Source: an uncultured Flavobacteriales bacterium
GTDB taxonomy: Bacteria; Bacteroidota; Bacteroidia; Flavobacteriales; BACL11
Length of the DNA stretch: 64,000 bases
Direction: 5' to 3'
Assembly (NCBI GenBank): GCA_949372805.1
Contig: CASIBH010000002.1
Coordinates: 1-64,000, forward strand
Shown: positions 31,685-41,509 of the stretch, piece by piece
Position numbering within the stretch: position 1 is the stretch's first letter
Layout of the letters: every line of letters starts with the position of its first letter
The notes under the pieces: generated by a model
What the model was told of the DNA's origin: nothing
The model's input: only the letters and a program-made list of their open reading frames with translations
Databases searched by the model: none
Translations under genes and position numbers: made by a program

Positions 31685-32347
31685 ATGAAAAATATTTTAC
31701 TTGCCTTTTTCTTAACTCCTGTTTTTTTATTTTGTCAAAATGTAGATTTAAATTTCAACCAAAGTAAGGATAAGCAGTTTTGTAAGCAGTATAAGAATTA
31801 CTCTAAATTTGATTCTTATACTACAAAAGATGGACTACTTATTTCAATTGGTGACACATTAACTTTAGGCAAGGCTTTTAAGACAAAGAAAAAGTACAAT
31901 TTTAGTGATAGGTTTATTTATATCGCAAAAGGTAAAGCAAAGGGGAATGATTCAAAAGATTTTAAGTTTTTAGAACACCACCAAGGGGAAGTTAGGGTTG
32001 TAGTTGAAAATATTTTTGTAACTCACTCTGATGATAATGCCTATAGATTATGGACTAATAGAAAAGAAATGCCTCTATATGTTAGTATCTTTGTAAAGAA
32101 CCCAGAAATTGGTTTAAATTCAGGCTCAATTCTTTCGGCTATTGGTAAAACTTCAAAGTTTACTGTTTTAGATATAGAGAAAGCTTTTGAGTTTGGTGAA
32201 GTTATTAATCCTAATAAACCTTTAAGCCGTTCAGAAGCAATTTTAAAATTAAAAGAAAGTAAAGATCTTTTTGAATTAGATTTGATTAGCGAAGAGCAGT
32301 ACTTAAAACTAAAAGAAAAATTAACTCCAATTATAATGAGTAAATAA
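31685..32347 (+). CDS. Hypothetical secreted protein with SHOCT-like C-terminus
   Basis: Signal peptide; C-term AILKLKESKDLFELDLISEEQYLKLKEKLTP. Confidence 0.55.
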   Translation: MKNILLAFFLTPVFLFCQNVDLNFNQSKDKQFCKQYKNYSKFDSYTTKDGLLISIGDTLTLGKAFKTKKKYNFSDRFIYIAKGKAKGNDSKDFKFLEHHQGEVRVVVENIFVTHSDDNAYRLWTNRKEMPLYVSIFVKNPEIGLNSGSILSAIGKTSKFTVLDIEKAFEFGEVINPNKPLSRSEAILKLKESKDLFELDLISEEQYLKLKEKLTPIIMSK

Positions 32348-32357
32348 ATAAATAAAA

Positions 32358-33032
32358 ATGAAAAAAATATTAATAATATTATGTCTTATACTTCAAATTT
32401 CATCTGTTAAGTCACAAACTCAGGTTGATATACATACAAATTATGGTGACATAAGACTTGAGTTATATGATGCCCTTGTTCCAAACACTGTAAACAATTT
32501 TGTTTCACTTATAAATCAAGGTTTTTATGATGGAGTAATTTTTCATAGGGTTATTGATAATTTCATGATTCAGGGTGGAGATGGTTTTCCAGCTCCTCCA
32601 TCAATAATGGATGAATTTGATAGTACCCTGTCAAATGTTCAAAAAACTATTTCTATGGCTAATTCAGGTCCCAATACCGGTACATGTCAGTTCTTTATTA
32701 ATCTTGTTGACAACACCTATCTAGACTTTGATAAAGCCCCTCTTACTTCCAAGCACCCTGTTTTTGGTATAACTGTCAGTGGGTTTAATGTTGTACAGGC
32801 AATTGGTGAAGTGCAAACAAACTTTAATGATGTACCATATGTAGATGTAGTTATGGATAGTGTAAGGATTGTTAATTCAAATGTTGGACTAGAAAATATT
32901 ATTTCACCTGATAGAAATAAATTAATTGATATTATTGATTTTTCTGGTAAGTCTTTAAATAGAAAATCTTCTTTTCCTCTTATTTATATTTATGAAAATG
33001 GTTTAGTAGAAAAGAAAATCATTGTTAAGTAA
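32358..33032 (+). CDS. Secreted cyclophilin-type peptidyl-prolyl isomerase with compact C-terminal tag
   Basis: GDIRLELYDALVPNTVNNFVSLINQGFYDGVIFHRVIDNFMIQGGD; C-term KLIDIIDFSGKSLNRKSSFPLIYIYENGLVEKKIIVK. Confidence 0.92.
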   Translation: MKKILIILCLILQISSVKSQTQVDIHTNYGDIRLELYDALVPNTVNNFVSLINQGFYDGVIFHRVIDNFMIQGGDGFPAPPSIMDEFDSTLSNVQKTISMANSGPNTGTCQFFINLVDNTYLDFDKAPLTSKHPVFGITVSGFNVVQAIGEVQTNFNDVPYVDVVMDSVRIVNSNVGLENIISPDRNKLIDIIDFSGKSLNRKSSFPLIYIYENGLVEKKIIVK

Positions 33033-33047
33033 ATCTCTTTCTTATTT

Positions 33048-33410
33048 ATGATTAAGAAAATTTCAATTTATATTATTTCTTTCGCTTATATCTTTGTAGG
33101 AATAAAACATTTTACAGATCCTCATTTTTTTTCACCTATTGTTCCTGATTATTTACCTTATCCTCTTGCTCTTGTTTATATAAGCGGTTTTTTTGAGGTT
33201 TTTCTTGGAGCTTTAATTCTATTTTCTAAGTACAGAAAAATAGCTGCATGGGGTTTGATCTTACTTCTTATTGCAGTCTTTCCAGCTAATATTTTTTTAG
33301 TTCAAAATGTAGATGCTCAAATAGCTTTGAATGTAACAAAAGATTTTGCTATTTATAGATTACCCTTTCAATTACTATTCATTTTACTGGCTTATTGGCA
33401 CACAAAATAA
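33048..33410 (+). CDS. DoxX-like small membrane protein
   Basis: Four hydrophobic segments; YIFVGIKHFTDPHFF, VYISGFFEVFLGALIL. Confidence 0.7.
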   Translation: MIKKISIYIISFAYIFVGIKHFTDPHFFSPIVPDYLPYPLALVYISGFFEVFLGALILFSKYRKIAAWGLILLLIAVFPANIFLVQNVDAQIALNVTKDFAIYRLPFQLLFILLAYWHTK

Positions 33411-33415
33411 AACAT

Positions 33416-33841
33416 ATGATATATAACAGAACTCTTACTAACTACGACCAAGAAATTGAAATTAATAATATTGTAGGTAAACCATTTTCTTTTTTCCAAA
33501 GTCTAAAGCTTATGGGAATTGGTTCCAGTAGATTTATTATTGAATCAGTTTCAACTAATTTTACTGATATAGTTAATGAAGTAGCTGATATTAATTATTG
33601 TAACATTGAATTAAGACCAAACGGTGTTATTATTAATGTTACCCAGCAGTTAAATTTATTTTCATGGGTGATTCCATACTATCAGCTAGTTGTTTTTGAT
33701 TCAGAAACTTTTAGTATTCACGCCGCTGGAGGCTTTATTAAAATGGTTAAGAATAAAAACTATTCTAATAACAAATCCTTTATTAAAAAGATGTATAAAT
33801 TAAAAACTAGCTATAGTGCTAAAAATAATTTAGCAGTTTAG
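33416..33841 (+). CDS. Hypothetical protein
   Basis: ATG at 33416 within ORF 33395..33841; 141 aa. Confidence 0.55.
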   Translation: MIYNRTLTNYDQEIEINNIVGKPFSFFQSLKLMGIGSSRFIIESVSTNFTDIVNEVADINYCNIELRPNGVIINVTQQLNLFSWVIPYYQLVVFDSETFSIHAAGGFIKMVKNKNYSNNKSFIKKMYKLKTSYSAKNNLAV

Positions 33842-34801
33842 TTATTTAAGGATTATTTTCTTCTCTATAGTTCCATCTTTATATATGTAAAATAATGGGC
33901 CCTTAGATGAGTTATTTGATTCCTTACCTAGCATATTTATTATTTTATGTACTTCTTTATTGCTGAAGTCTATTTGATTAATACTACTTAAAGAATAGTT
34001 GTAAAATGCTGTATCAGAAACACATCCTTGAGCATCTGTTACTAATAGCCAGAAGATTCCATTTCCAGTAGGGTCGATTGTTGATGTAGTTTCTCCTGTA
34101 CTCCAATTGTATGAATACGGTGCAGTACCTGCAAAGGCTCCACCTTCTAAATCTAGGTTGTCAGCAGTTATGTATGCTTTAGGGCTATCATCTGTTTTAA
34201 CTAACAAGTGAATTCTTCCTCTTTCAACAGGAGGCTCATGAAAATAAGATCCCGATGGAGGTGATGTCGTAGATAGTGAAGATTGTACACCACACCAGTG
34301 TATCCGAGTCATTTTACCAGCCAATGAAATAGCGCTATCTGAAGTAGTATAAGAATTAAACATTTCTCCAGAGCTTATCTCATTTTTAGCTCCCACCACA
34401 GCATAATACTTATTTTTCTCAATAATAACGCTACAGCTCCCCCAGCCATAAGGCATGTTTTGAGCCTGAAAAAGAAGTGTATGTGGGTTAGTTACTCCAG
34501 CCAAAAGATCTGTATAATCGTATGGCATTGTATCTGTATTATTTAATGCAGTAAACTCAATTATTTCTATAGACTGATGCTGAGCAAAAGCTCCAGGGCC
34601 TTGAGGGTCTCCATCTCCAGCTTTAAATCCTACTATTTCAAAACCTGATAGGGCTTTAAACCAAAAACCTCTTGTTCTATTAAGCTGTGCATATGGGGTG
34701 CTTTCAGGGCCAAGAATAAGAGAATCCGTTTGTTCGCAATTTATTTGAGAGAATGAAAAGAATGATGTCGATAAGAAAAATAATATAGTAAGTATTCGCA
34801 T
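33842..34801 (-). CDS. Secreted protein of unknown function with SprB-like segment and compact C-terminal tag
   Basis: Signal peptide; GTAPYSYNWSTGETTSTIDP; C-term KEVHKIINMLGKESNNSSKGPLFYIYKDGTIEKKIILK. Confidence 0.75.
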   Translation of the reverse strand: MRILTILFFLSTSFFSFSQINCEQTDSLILGPESTPYAQLNRTRGFWFKALSGFEIVGFKAGDGDPQGPGAFAQHQSIEIIEFTALNNTDTMPYDYTDLLAGVTNPHTLLFQAQNMPYGWGSCSVIIEKNKYYAVVGAKNEISSGEMFNSYTTSDSAISLAGKMTRIHWCGVQSSLSTTSPPSGSYFHEPPVERGRIHLLVKTDDSPKAYITADNLDLEGGAFAGTAPYSYNWSTGETTSTIDPTGNGIFWLLVTDAQGCVSDTAFYNYSLSSINQIDFSNKEVHKIINMLGKESNNSSKGPLFYIYKDGTIEKKIILK

Positions 34802-34876
34802 TATTAAAATTTAAGATTTCCTCAAAAATAATTAATTTTTATTTAATTTTAAAAACTGATATTTTTATCATTAAAT

Positions 34877-34963
34877 ATGAACAGAAATTTTAAAATATTA
34901 ATCTATTGTTTCTTATTAGGAATGACTGTTGTCTACCTTTATTTTAGAATTGGTAATCTTTAA
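34877..34963 (+). CDS. Small single-TM protein (28 aa), candidate
   Basis: MNRNFKILIYCFLLGMTVVYLYFRIGNL*, ATG start, followed 9 nt later by the next ORF; not in the ORF track. Confidence 0.45.
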   Translation: MNRNFKILIYCFLLGMTVVYLYFRIGNL

Positions 34964-34972
34964 AAAAAAATT

Positions 34973-35155
34973 ATGAGTTATTTCCAACAAAAAGCAGATT
35001 TCAATCATAAAATAGGAATCAAGATTTATATGATTTCAACTACCTTACTTTGTGTGAAGTTTTTCCCCCAATTAATATCTCTTGATTGGTATTACTATGC
35101 CGTGATCTTACTATTATCTTATTCCTACTGTATTAAAAGAGCTTTTATGAGTTAA
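34973..35155 (+). CDS. Small membrane protein (60 aa)
   Basis: MSYFQQKADFNHKIGIKIYMISTTLLCVKFFPQLISLDWYYYAVILLLSYSYCIKRAFMS; two hydrophobic stretches. Confidence 0.55.
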   Translation: MSYFQQKADFNHKIGIKIYMISTTLLCVKFFPQLISLDWYYYAVILLLSYSYCIKRAFMS

Positions 35156-35156
35156 T

Positions 35157-35957
35157 ATGAGGTTAATCATATTTTTTTTATTTGCTAATTTCCTCTATGG
35201 TGCTAATGTTGAAACAATTAGTGTTTTTAGTATGTCGATGAACAAGAAAATAAAAAATTTGGTTATTACTCCTGATCAATATGCAGATGTTTCTTTATCT
35301 ACTGTATACCTTCTTCATGGGGCAGGAGGGAGTTATTTAGATTGGAACACAAAGGTTCAAGGATTAGAACAATATTGTGATAAGCTTAATATTATTCTTA
35401 TTTGTCCCGATGGCGGAGGTAATAGTTGGTACTTTGACAGCCCAATAGATTCAAATTATAGATATGAAACTTATATCTGTGAAGAACTAGTTGATTTTAT
35501 TGATAATAAATACCTAACAAAAAAAGACCCAAAGTTTAGGGCTATAAGTGGATTGAGTATGGGAGGTCATGGAGCCTTGTATTTAGCTATTAAAAACCAA
35601 AATATTTTTGGATTAGCTGGAAGCATGAGCGGTGGCTTAGATATAAGAGGGTTCTCTAATAATTGGAATCTTTCAGATCGACTAGGAAATATTAAAGAAA
35701 ACCCTAAGAACTGGGAAAATAATACTGTTATAAAATTAATAGATAGAATTAAAATAAAGGATTTAAAGCTAATTATTGATTGTGGAAAAGATGATTTTTT
35801 CCTAGATGTAAATAATGCATTTAATAGTGAGTTAACAGAAAGAAATATTAATCATATTTACAGAATTAAAGAGGGCTCACATAACTGGATTTATTGGAGA
35901 AAATCTATCTTTGAACATCTAAATTTTTTTACTGAAAATTTTAATAAAACTATATGA
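35157..35957 (+). CDS. Esterase-D/putative-esterase family alpha/beta hydrolase
   Basis: [41 protein letters not shown]. Confidence 0.87.
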   Translation: MRLIIFFLFANFLYGANVETISVFSMSMNKKIKNLVITPDQYADVSLSTVYLLHGAGGSYLDWNTKVQGLEQYCDKLNIILICPDGGGNSWYFDSPIDSNYRYETYICEELVDFIDNKYLTKKDPKFRAISGLSMGGHGALYLAIKNQNIFGLAGSMSGGLDIRGFSNNWNLSDRLGNIKENPKNWENNTVIKLIDRIKIKDLKLIIDCGKDDFFLDVNNAFNSELTERNINHIYRIKEGSHNWIYWRKSIFEHLNFFTENFNKTI

Positions 35958-36403
35958 AAAATTATTTTATCCTATTACTTTTTCTTCTAATATCTTCTAA
36001 CTCTTTCGGCCAGAGTTCTGAGATTGATTACTTTAAAAAATTAAATTCTAAAGAGAAAAATGTTATCGTTAATAAAGGAACAGAATATCCTTTTACCGGG
36101 GAATATGATAAGCATTTTGAACTGGGTGTCTATCATTGTAAGGCTTGCGATACACCATTGTATCACTCTTCTTTTAAATTTAAATCAAATTGTGGATGGC
36201 CATCATTTGATAATGAAATAAAAGGTGCAATAAAAAGAAATTATGATTATGATTTAGGCTATAGAAGAACTGAGATATGTTGTTCTAAATGTGGAGGTCA
36301 CCTGGGTCATGTGTTTGAGGGAGAGAAGCTTACGGAAAAAAATATTCGTCATTGTGTGAATTCTATTTCTCTTGTTTTTAAAGCTTTAGAGCCTAAGAAA
36401 TAA
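35954..36403 (+). CDS. msrB: Peptide-methionine (R)-S-oxide reductase, with signal peptide
   Basis: [54 protein letters not shown]. Confidence 0.93.
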   Translation: MKNYFILLLFLLISSNSFGQSSEIDYFKKLNSKEKNVIVNKGTEYPFTGEYDKHFELGVYHCKACDTPLYHSSFKFKSNCGWPSFDNEIKGAIKRNYDYDLGYRRTEICCSKCGGHLGHVFEGEKLTEKNIRHCVNSISLVFKALEPKK

Positions 36404-36442
36404 TTATAAACTTACCTATCTTTGTAAAAAAAAATATTTGTC

Positions 36443-36943
36443 ATGAAAAAAATCTTTATAGCTACCCTCTCATTTTTTATATTCTTTAGCGCTCAAGCCC
36501 AAGTTCTTCATACAGTTAATGGTGGTAACTTTTACTATAGTCCACAAACCTTAACTATTAATGTTGGTGATACAGTTAGATGGGTGAACAATGGAGGTTT
36601 TCACAATGTTAATTTTGATATAAATACAATTAGTGGATCAAGTTTTTCTAATCCAGAATCTTTTTCATCCACGCCTACTAATGATGTAGACATGTACACT
36701 TACGTTTTTACAATACCTGGAACGTACGACTATGATTGTTCTGTTGGTCAGCATGCTGCTAATGGAATGGTTGGTACAATTATTGTTAATAGTTCTACAG
36801 CAGTTTCAGAGCTTTCATTAATAAATAAAGAGGTCCTAAACATTTATAGCTTATCAGGAAAAAAAGTTTCTCAATCATTTAATATTCCCTTAATCTATCA
36901 ATTTAGTGATGGTTCAATTGAAAAAAAGGTTCTCGTAAAATAA
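36443..36943 (+). CDS. Secreted plastocyanin-like cupredoxin with compact C-terminal tag
   Basis: VGDTVRWVNNGGFHNVNFD, YDYDCSVGQHAANGMVG Cu ligands; C-term EVLNIYSLSGKKVSQSFNIPLIYQFSDGSIEKKVLVK. Confidence 0.87.
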   Translation: MKKIFIATLSFFIFFSAQAQVLHTVNGGNFYYSPQTLTINVGDTVRWVNNGGFHNVNFDINTISGSSFSNPESFSSTPTNDVDMYTYVFTIPGTYDYDCSVGQHAANGMVGTIIVNSSTAVSELSLINKEVLNIYSLSGKKVSQSFNIPLIYQFSDGSIEKKVLVK

Positions 36944-36950
36944 TTTTTAA

Positions 36951-38006
36951 ATGCAAAAAAAATCTTTTTTCTATAGATCATTATTTCCTTTTGTATTGTC
37001 CTTGTTTATTAGTTTTTCTGCTTACAGCCAAAGCCTTAAAGACGTAAATTTTGGTTCAGAGTATAGTCTAGATGTTATTAGCTGGAACTTAGAATGGTTT
37101 CCAAAAAATGGCCAGACAACTATTGATTCTTTAGCCCTGGTAATTAAATCATTAAAGCCAGAAGTTTTAGCCTTACAAGAAATAAATGATGTTTCTGCAT
37201 TCAATTCCTTACTTACTCAATTGCCCCAATATGTAGGTAATTTTTCAAGTTTTTCTAATTTAAAGCTTGCCTTTATTTATAAGAAAAGTTTAACCATAAA
37301 TAATATTTTTACTATTTCTGGCAATTCAACATATAATTTTGCTGGTAGACCTCCTTATTGTATTGAGATTGAGTATGATAATAACATTTATTATGTTATA
37401 AATAACCACTTAAAATGTTGTGGTGATGGCATCCTTCAGACTTCTGATTCATCTGATGAAGAATTTAGAAGGTTTAGTGCGATGAATATTATTAAGAACT
37501 ATATTGAAGATAATCTAGATAATAAAAGAGTCATAGTTTTGGGTGATTTAAATGATATTCTAACAGATAACTTGAGCAATAATATTTTCCAAGATATTAT
37601 AAATGATAGCACTAATTTCTATTTTGCTGATACCGAGATTGCTTATGGTTCTTCCTCAAACTGGTCATACCCAAATTGGCCTTCGCATTTAGATCATATT
37701 TTAATTTCTAATGAGCTATTCTCTATCTTTAATAGCGATAGTAGCTATATTGAATCTATTCAGATTGATGACTATTTATCTGGTGGTTTTTCTTCCTATG
37801 ATAATTTATTATCTGATCATATGCCTATAGGTATTAGTCTTTACACGGGAAATTTTTCTGCTGTAATAGATGAAAATAAAAGTTTGAAAAATAAATTAGT
37901 TCAAAGAATTAATCTCGCAGGAAAAAATATTAATCATGTTTTTAATCAGCCGATTATAAATATTTATGATAATGGAGATTCAGAAAAAATAATGTTTGTA
38001 AAATGA
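36951..38006 (+). CDS. Secreted endonuclease/exonuclease/phosphatase family protein with compact C-terminal tag
   Basis: VISWNLEWFPKNG, LALQEI, VLGDLNDI, LSDHMPIG; C-term KLVQRINLAGKNINHVFNQPIINIYDNGDSEKIMFVK. Confidence 0.87.
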   Translation: MQKKSFFYRSLFPFVLSLFISFSAYSQSLKDVNFGSEYSLDVISWNLEWFPKNGQTTIDSLALVIKSLKPEVLALQEINDVSAFNSLLTQLPQYVGNFSSFSNLKLAFIYKKSLTINNIFTISGNSTYNFAGRPPYCIEIEYDNNIYYVINNHLKCCGDGILQTSDSSDEEFRRFSAMNIIKNYIEDNLDNKRVIVLGDLNDILTDNLSNNIFQDIINDSTNFYFADTEIAYGSSSNWSYPNWPSHLDHILISNELFSIFNSDSSYIESIQIDDYLSGGFSSYDNLLSDHMPIGISLYTGNFSAVIDENKSLKNKLVQRINLAGKNINHVFNQPIINIYDNGDSEKIMFVK

Positions 38007-38037
38007 TTTCCTCCTATTTATTTTTGAAATTGAATTT

Positions 38038-39129
38038 ATGGATATAAAAATTAATAAATTATCTTCTTTTGTTGATGGCCTTAAAAAACCTCTAATCATT
38101 GCTGGTCCTTGTAGTGCTGAGAGTAATGAGCAGCTTATTTCTACTGCCAGAGAATTAAAGAAAAATTCTATTAATATATTTAGAGCAGGAATCTGGAAAC
38201 CAAGAACTAGGCCTAATAGTTTTGAAGGTGTTGGAGTTAAAGGTCTTCAATGGCTCAATAATGTTCAAAAAGAAATAGGTCTAAAGGTAATGACTGAGGT
38301 TGCCAATGCAAAGCATGTTGAACAGGTTCTAAAGCATGATATTGATATGCTATGGATAGGAGCGAGGACTACAGTTAATCCTTTTGCTGTTCAAGAAATT
38401 GCTGATGCTCTTAAGGGAGTTGATATCCCCGTTTTTATTAAGAACCCTATCAATCCAGATATGAATCTCTGGCTTGGTGCTATAGAAAGGTTATCAAATG
38501 TTGGATGTGAAAATTTAGTTGCTGTTCATAGAGGTTTTTTCTCCTATGGATCAAAGAAATATAGAAACCTCCCTCATTGGCAGTTACCCGTTGAGCTTAA
38601 GAGGTTAATCCCTAATATTCCAATTATTTGTGATCCAAGTCATATTGCAGGCTCTAGAGATCTTATCCAGTCTGTTTCTCAGAAAGCCATAGATTTAAAT
38701 TTTGATGGTTTAATGATTGAGACCCATATAGACCCTGATAATGCTCTCAGTGATAAGAACCAGCAAATAACTCCTTCCTTTCTTAATAACCTATTATCTG
38801 AGCTAGTTGTAAGACATAAATCTATAGATGATAAAGAGTTTGCCCTTTCCCTAGAGGAATTAAGAACTAAGATTGATTCATTAGATAATGATTTGATCAA
38901 TACTTTAATGAATAGAATGAACATAGCAGAGCTTATTGGTAAGCACAAAAAAGAAAATGATGTCACAATCCTCCAGCCTCTAAGGTGGAAGTATATTCTT
39001 GAGAATAGAACTATCAATGGAATTGATAGTGGATTAAGTAAAGAATTTATGACCTTATTATTAAGAGCTATTCATCAGGAATCAATTAATATTCAGACTG
39101 GTGTCATGAATAATAGAAAGAGAAAATAA
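38038..39129 (+). CDS. Bifunctional DAHP synthase (3-deoxy-7-phosphoheptulonate synthase) / chorismate mutase type II
   Basis: IIAGPCSAESNEQL...WKPRTRPNSFEGVG; CDPSHIAG; C-term ELRTKIDSLDNDLINTLMNRMNIAELIGKHKKEN. Confidence 0.93.
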   Translation: MDIKINKLSSFVDGLKKPLIIAGPCSAESNEQLISTARELKKNSINIFRAGIWKPRTRPNSFEGVGVKGLQWLNNVQKEIGLKVMTEVANAKHVEQVLKHDIDMLWIGARTTVNPFAVQEIADALKGVDIPVFIKNPINPDMNLWLGAIERLSNVGCENLVAVHRGFFSYGSKKYRNLPHWQLPVELKRLIPNIPIICDPSHIAGSRDLIQSVSQKAIDLNFDGLMIETHIDPDNALSDKNQQITPSFLNNLLSELVVRHKSIDDKEFALSLEELRTKIDSLDNDLINTLMNRMNIAELIGKHKKENDVTILQPLRWKYILENRTINGIDSGLSKEFMTLLLRAIHQESINIQTGVMNNRKRK

Positions 39130-39154
39130 ATACTCTTCCAAATATTTAACAATA

Positions 39155-39186
39155 AAAAAAGCCTGAATGTGAATCCAGGCTTTTTT
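39155..39186. terminator. Bidirectional terminator between convergent genes
   Basis: aaaaaagcctg...caggctttttt. Confidence 0.85.
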
Positions 39187-39205
39187 TATCTTTAATTTTT
39201 TATTT

Positions 39206-41320
39206 CTATTGAATAATTATTTTTCTGTTCACTACATTATTATCTGTAGTTATCTCTAAGAAGTAAACACCTTTAGAATTATCTGTTAGATCAATCTGCT
39301 TAGTGTATTCACCAATAAACTGCTTTGCATTTTCTTCATACACAACCTCGCCCATGATATTTATTACTCTAACACTTAAGTCTTGTATTTTTTCAGATGT
39401 AAATCTTATGTTAAAGATATCTCTGGATGGGTTAGGGTATATATCTAAGTTCTTAATCTGACTTGTAGACTCCATTCTAATAAGTGTTCCAGGCTGTGTC
39501 CACATAAGTGGTGATGTCCAGGTGGATCTAAAAGATGTAACATTAGAATCACAGAATGTTCTTCCTTGAGCCCTATATGACTGTCCAGGAGTTAGCCCAA
39601 ACTTATTAACAGATAGTGATGGGTAGTACACACCAAAACCTCCAGCTGTTCCCCAAGCTGCACCTGTAGTATCCACTCTTAATGCTATTCTTGCGAAAAC
39701 ATACGCTCCTGTACTGTCCCAAGAGAATGTTGCCTTAGCTTGATTTGAATTAAATGTTTGTACAGCCAAGTTAGTCATAGGAGGGCAATCTGCTCCAGTA
39801 GTAAAGCTTGCAGGAGAAGAATATCCTGACTGCGTGCCACCACAGTAGAAAGCTTTCATCTTAAACTGGTAAGTAGTTGCAGAAGTTAAGAACTGTAATC
39901 TCTTCTCAGTAGTATTAAGACCAAAATTGCATAGTCCGTTTCCAACTCCTGCTGACTTAGTCACCCAGCTACCATAAGTACCATCTAAGTTGTCAACTCT
40001 ATATCTTATAAAGTATTTGAATACCATACAAGAGTTATCGTTCATATTATCCCATGAAACTGACGCTTTAGTATCTGTAGTCCAGTTTACAACTAGACCA
40101 GAAGGAACAGGACTAGCGCAGTTTATGTATGTACATGAACCATCGTCACATCCTGCTAGCGGGTTATAGTTATTAGCTAGGGGATCCATACATCCGGGGA
40201 TAGCATATATGCAGCTTCCATCATCCATTGTTGCGCAGGGATTATAGTTACAAGTATTTGGATCAGTACAACCATATAGTGAATAGCAGCATGACCCATC
40301 ATCTACATTGGCATTTGAATCATAGTTTAAAGCTGTAGTATCTGTACATCCATTAAATAAGCACGAAGCATCATCTACTGTTGCTAGTGAGTCATAATTT
40401 GAGGCTAAAGAATCTGTACAACCAAAAACTGGTGGGTGATGAGCAATAATTACTCCTTTCATTCCCATGCTAACATGTGGCTGACATACATAATAGAATG
40501 TATGGCAGTCATCTGGAACGTAGTATCCAGTAGATCCATAGCCATAGCTAAAACCTCCTTGTAAAGGCGTGCTGCCATTATTTATCCATGTTGAGTCACT
40601 TACTTCCACAGCATTATGATATCCTCCTAAAATAAAATTAATGGTATCTCCAACATCACAAACAATTGTGTCGGGAGAAAATGTCATTCCCACTGTTGTT
40701 ATTGTGTAAGAAGAATAATCACATGATCCATCATCTACATTTGCAAGAGAATCATAATTTAGAGCTAAAGAATCCATACATCCAGGAACTGGGGGAGTCC
40801 ATGCTGCTATGGCATTATCTAATAAACTTTCAATATTTCCAGCTGAACTTGTTGAAACACAATATTGTGGGCACATGGTCGTGTATGAACTGTCTGGGTA
40901 AATAACATAGAAACTTGGGGTATAATATAGTTGATAATTAATTCCCGTTGGAGAAACATTATCTGCAATTGGAAAACTACCTCCATGTGCTGATTGAAAA
41001 TTTACGATATCGGTGCTATCTGTATTTGCATTAATCTCTAGTCCTAGAAACCTGGCTACATTAGATCCACTAGGACCATTTGTTAGGTAGGAGCTTTCAA
41101 CATGAGGGGCATACTGTATGCAGTGCCCACATGTAGTGCTCAGTAGTTCTAGAACAACAACAAAACCACTATCAAGATAATCATATATTGTGTGTGATGT
41201 GCCATTTATATCTGTGACAGTAAAATTTGGGGCATAGCCTGTTCCATCAAGTCTTCCTTGTTGAGAATAAGAGGTTAACGTAATGACTATTAAACTTATT
41301 ACTAGAGCAATTTTTTTCAT
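39206..41320 (-). CDS. Secreted thioredoxin-like (CGHC) + plastocyanin-like + five Cys-rich repeats + FN3-like module + T9SS type A CTD
   Basis: LELLSTTCGHCIQYAPHVE; VGDTINFILGGYHNAVEV..FYYVCQPHVSMGM; five GCxD..DD[GA]SC; YPNPSRDIFNIRF...KGVYFLEITTDNNVVNRKIIIQ. Confidence 0.88.
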   Translation of the reverse strand: MKKIALVISLIVITLTSYSQQGRLDGTGYAPNFTVTDINGTSHTIYDYLDSGFVVVLELLSTTCGHCIQYAPHVESSYLTNGPSGSNVARFLGLEINANTDSTDIVNFQSAHGGSFPIADNVSPTGINYQLYYTPSFYVIYPDSSYTTMCPQYCVSTSSAGNIESLLDNAIAAWTPPVPGCMDSLALNYDSLANVDDGSCDYSSYTITTVGMTFSPDTIVCDVGDTINFILGGYHNAVEVSDSTWINNGSTPLQGGFSYGYGSTGYYVPDDCHTFYYVCQPHVSMGMKGVIIAHHPPVFGCTDSLASNYDSLATVDDASCLFNGCTDTTALNYDSNANVDDGSCCYSLYGCTDPNTCNYNPCATMDDGSCIYAIPGCMDPLANNYNPLAGCDDGSCTYINCASPVPSGLVVNWTTDTKASVSWDNMNDNSCMVFKYFIRYRVDNLDGTYGSWVTKSAGVGNGLCNFGLNTTEKRLQFLTSATTYQFKMKAFYCGGTQSGYSSPASFTTGADCPPMTNLAVQTFNSNQAKATFSWDSTGAYVFARIALRVDTTGAAWGTAGGFGVYYPSLSVNKFGLTPGQSYRAQGRTFCDSNVTSFRSTWTSPLMWTQPGTLIRMESTSQIKNLDIYPNPSRDIFNIRFTSEKIQDLSVRVINIMGEVVYEENAKQFIGEYTKQIDLTDNSKGVYFLEITTDNNVVNRKIIIQ

Positions 41321-41455
41321 AATGATATTTTATAAATAAATTTTTATCGAAGATATTAAATTTTTATTTAAGATATAAAAAAAACCCCTTAGAGAATTAC
41401 TTACTCTAAAGGATTTTTAAATTATTATCCTATATAGATAGGATGGTATATAAAA

Positions 41456-41487
41456 AAAGAAGCCCGAACTAATGTCCGGGCTTCTTT
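41456..41487 (-). terminator. Rho-independent terminator downstream of giant gene
   Basis: aaagaagcccg...cgggcttcttt. Confidence 0.8.
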
Positions 41488-41509
41488 CAAATTTAAGAAC
41501 TGATTATCC

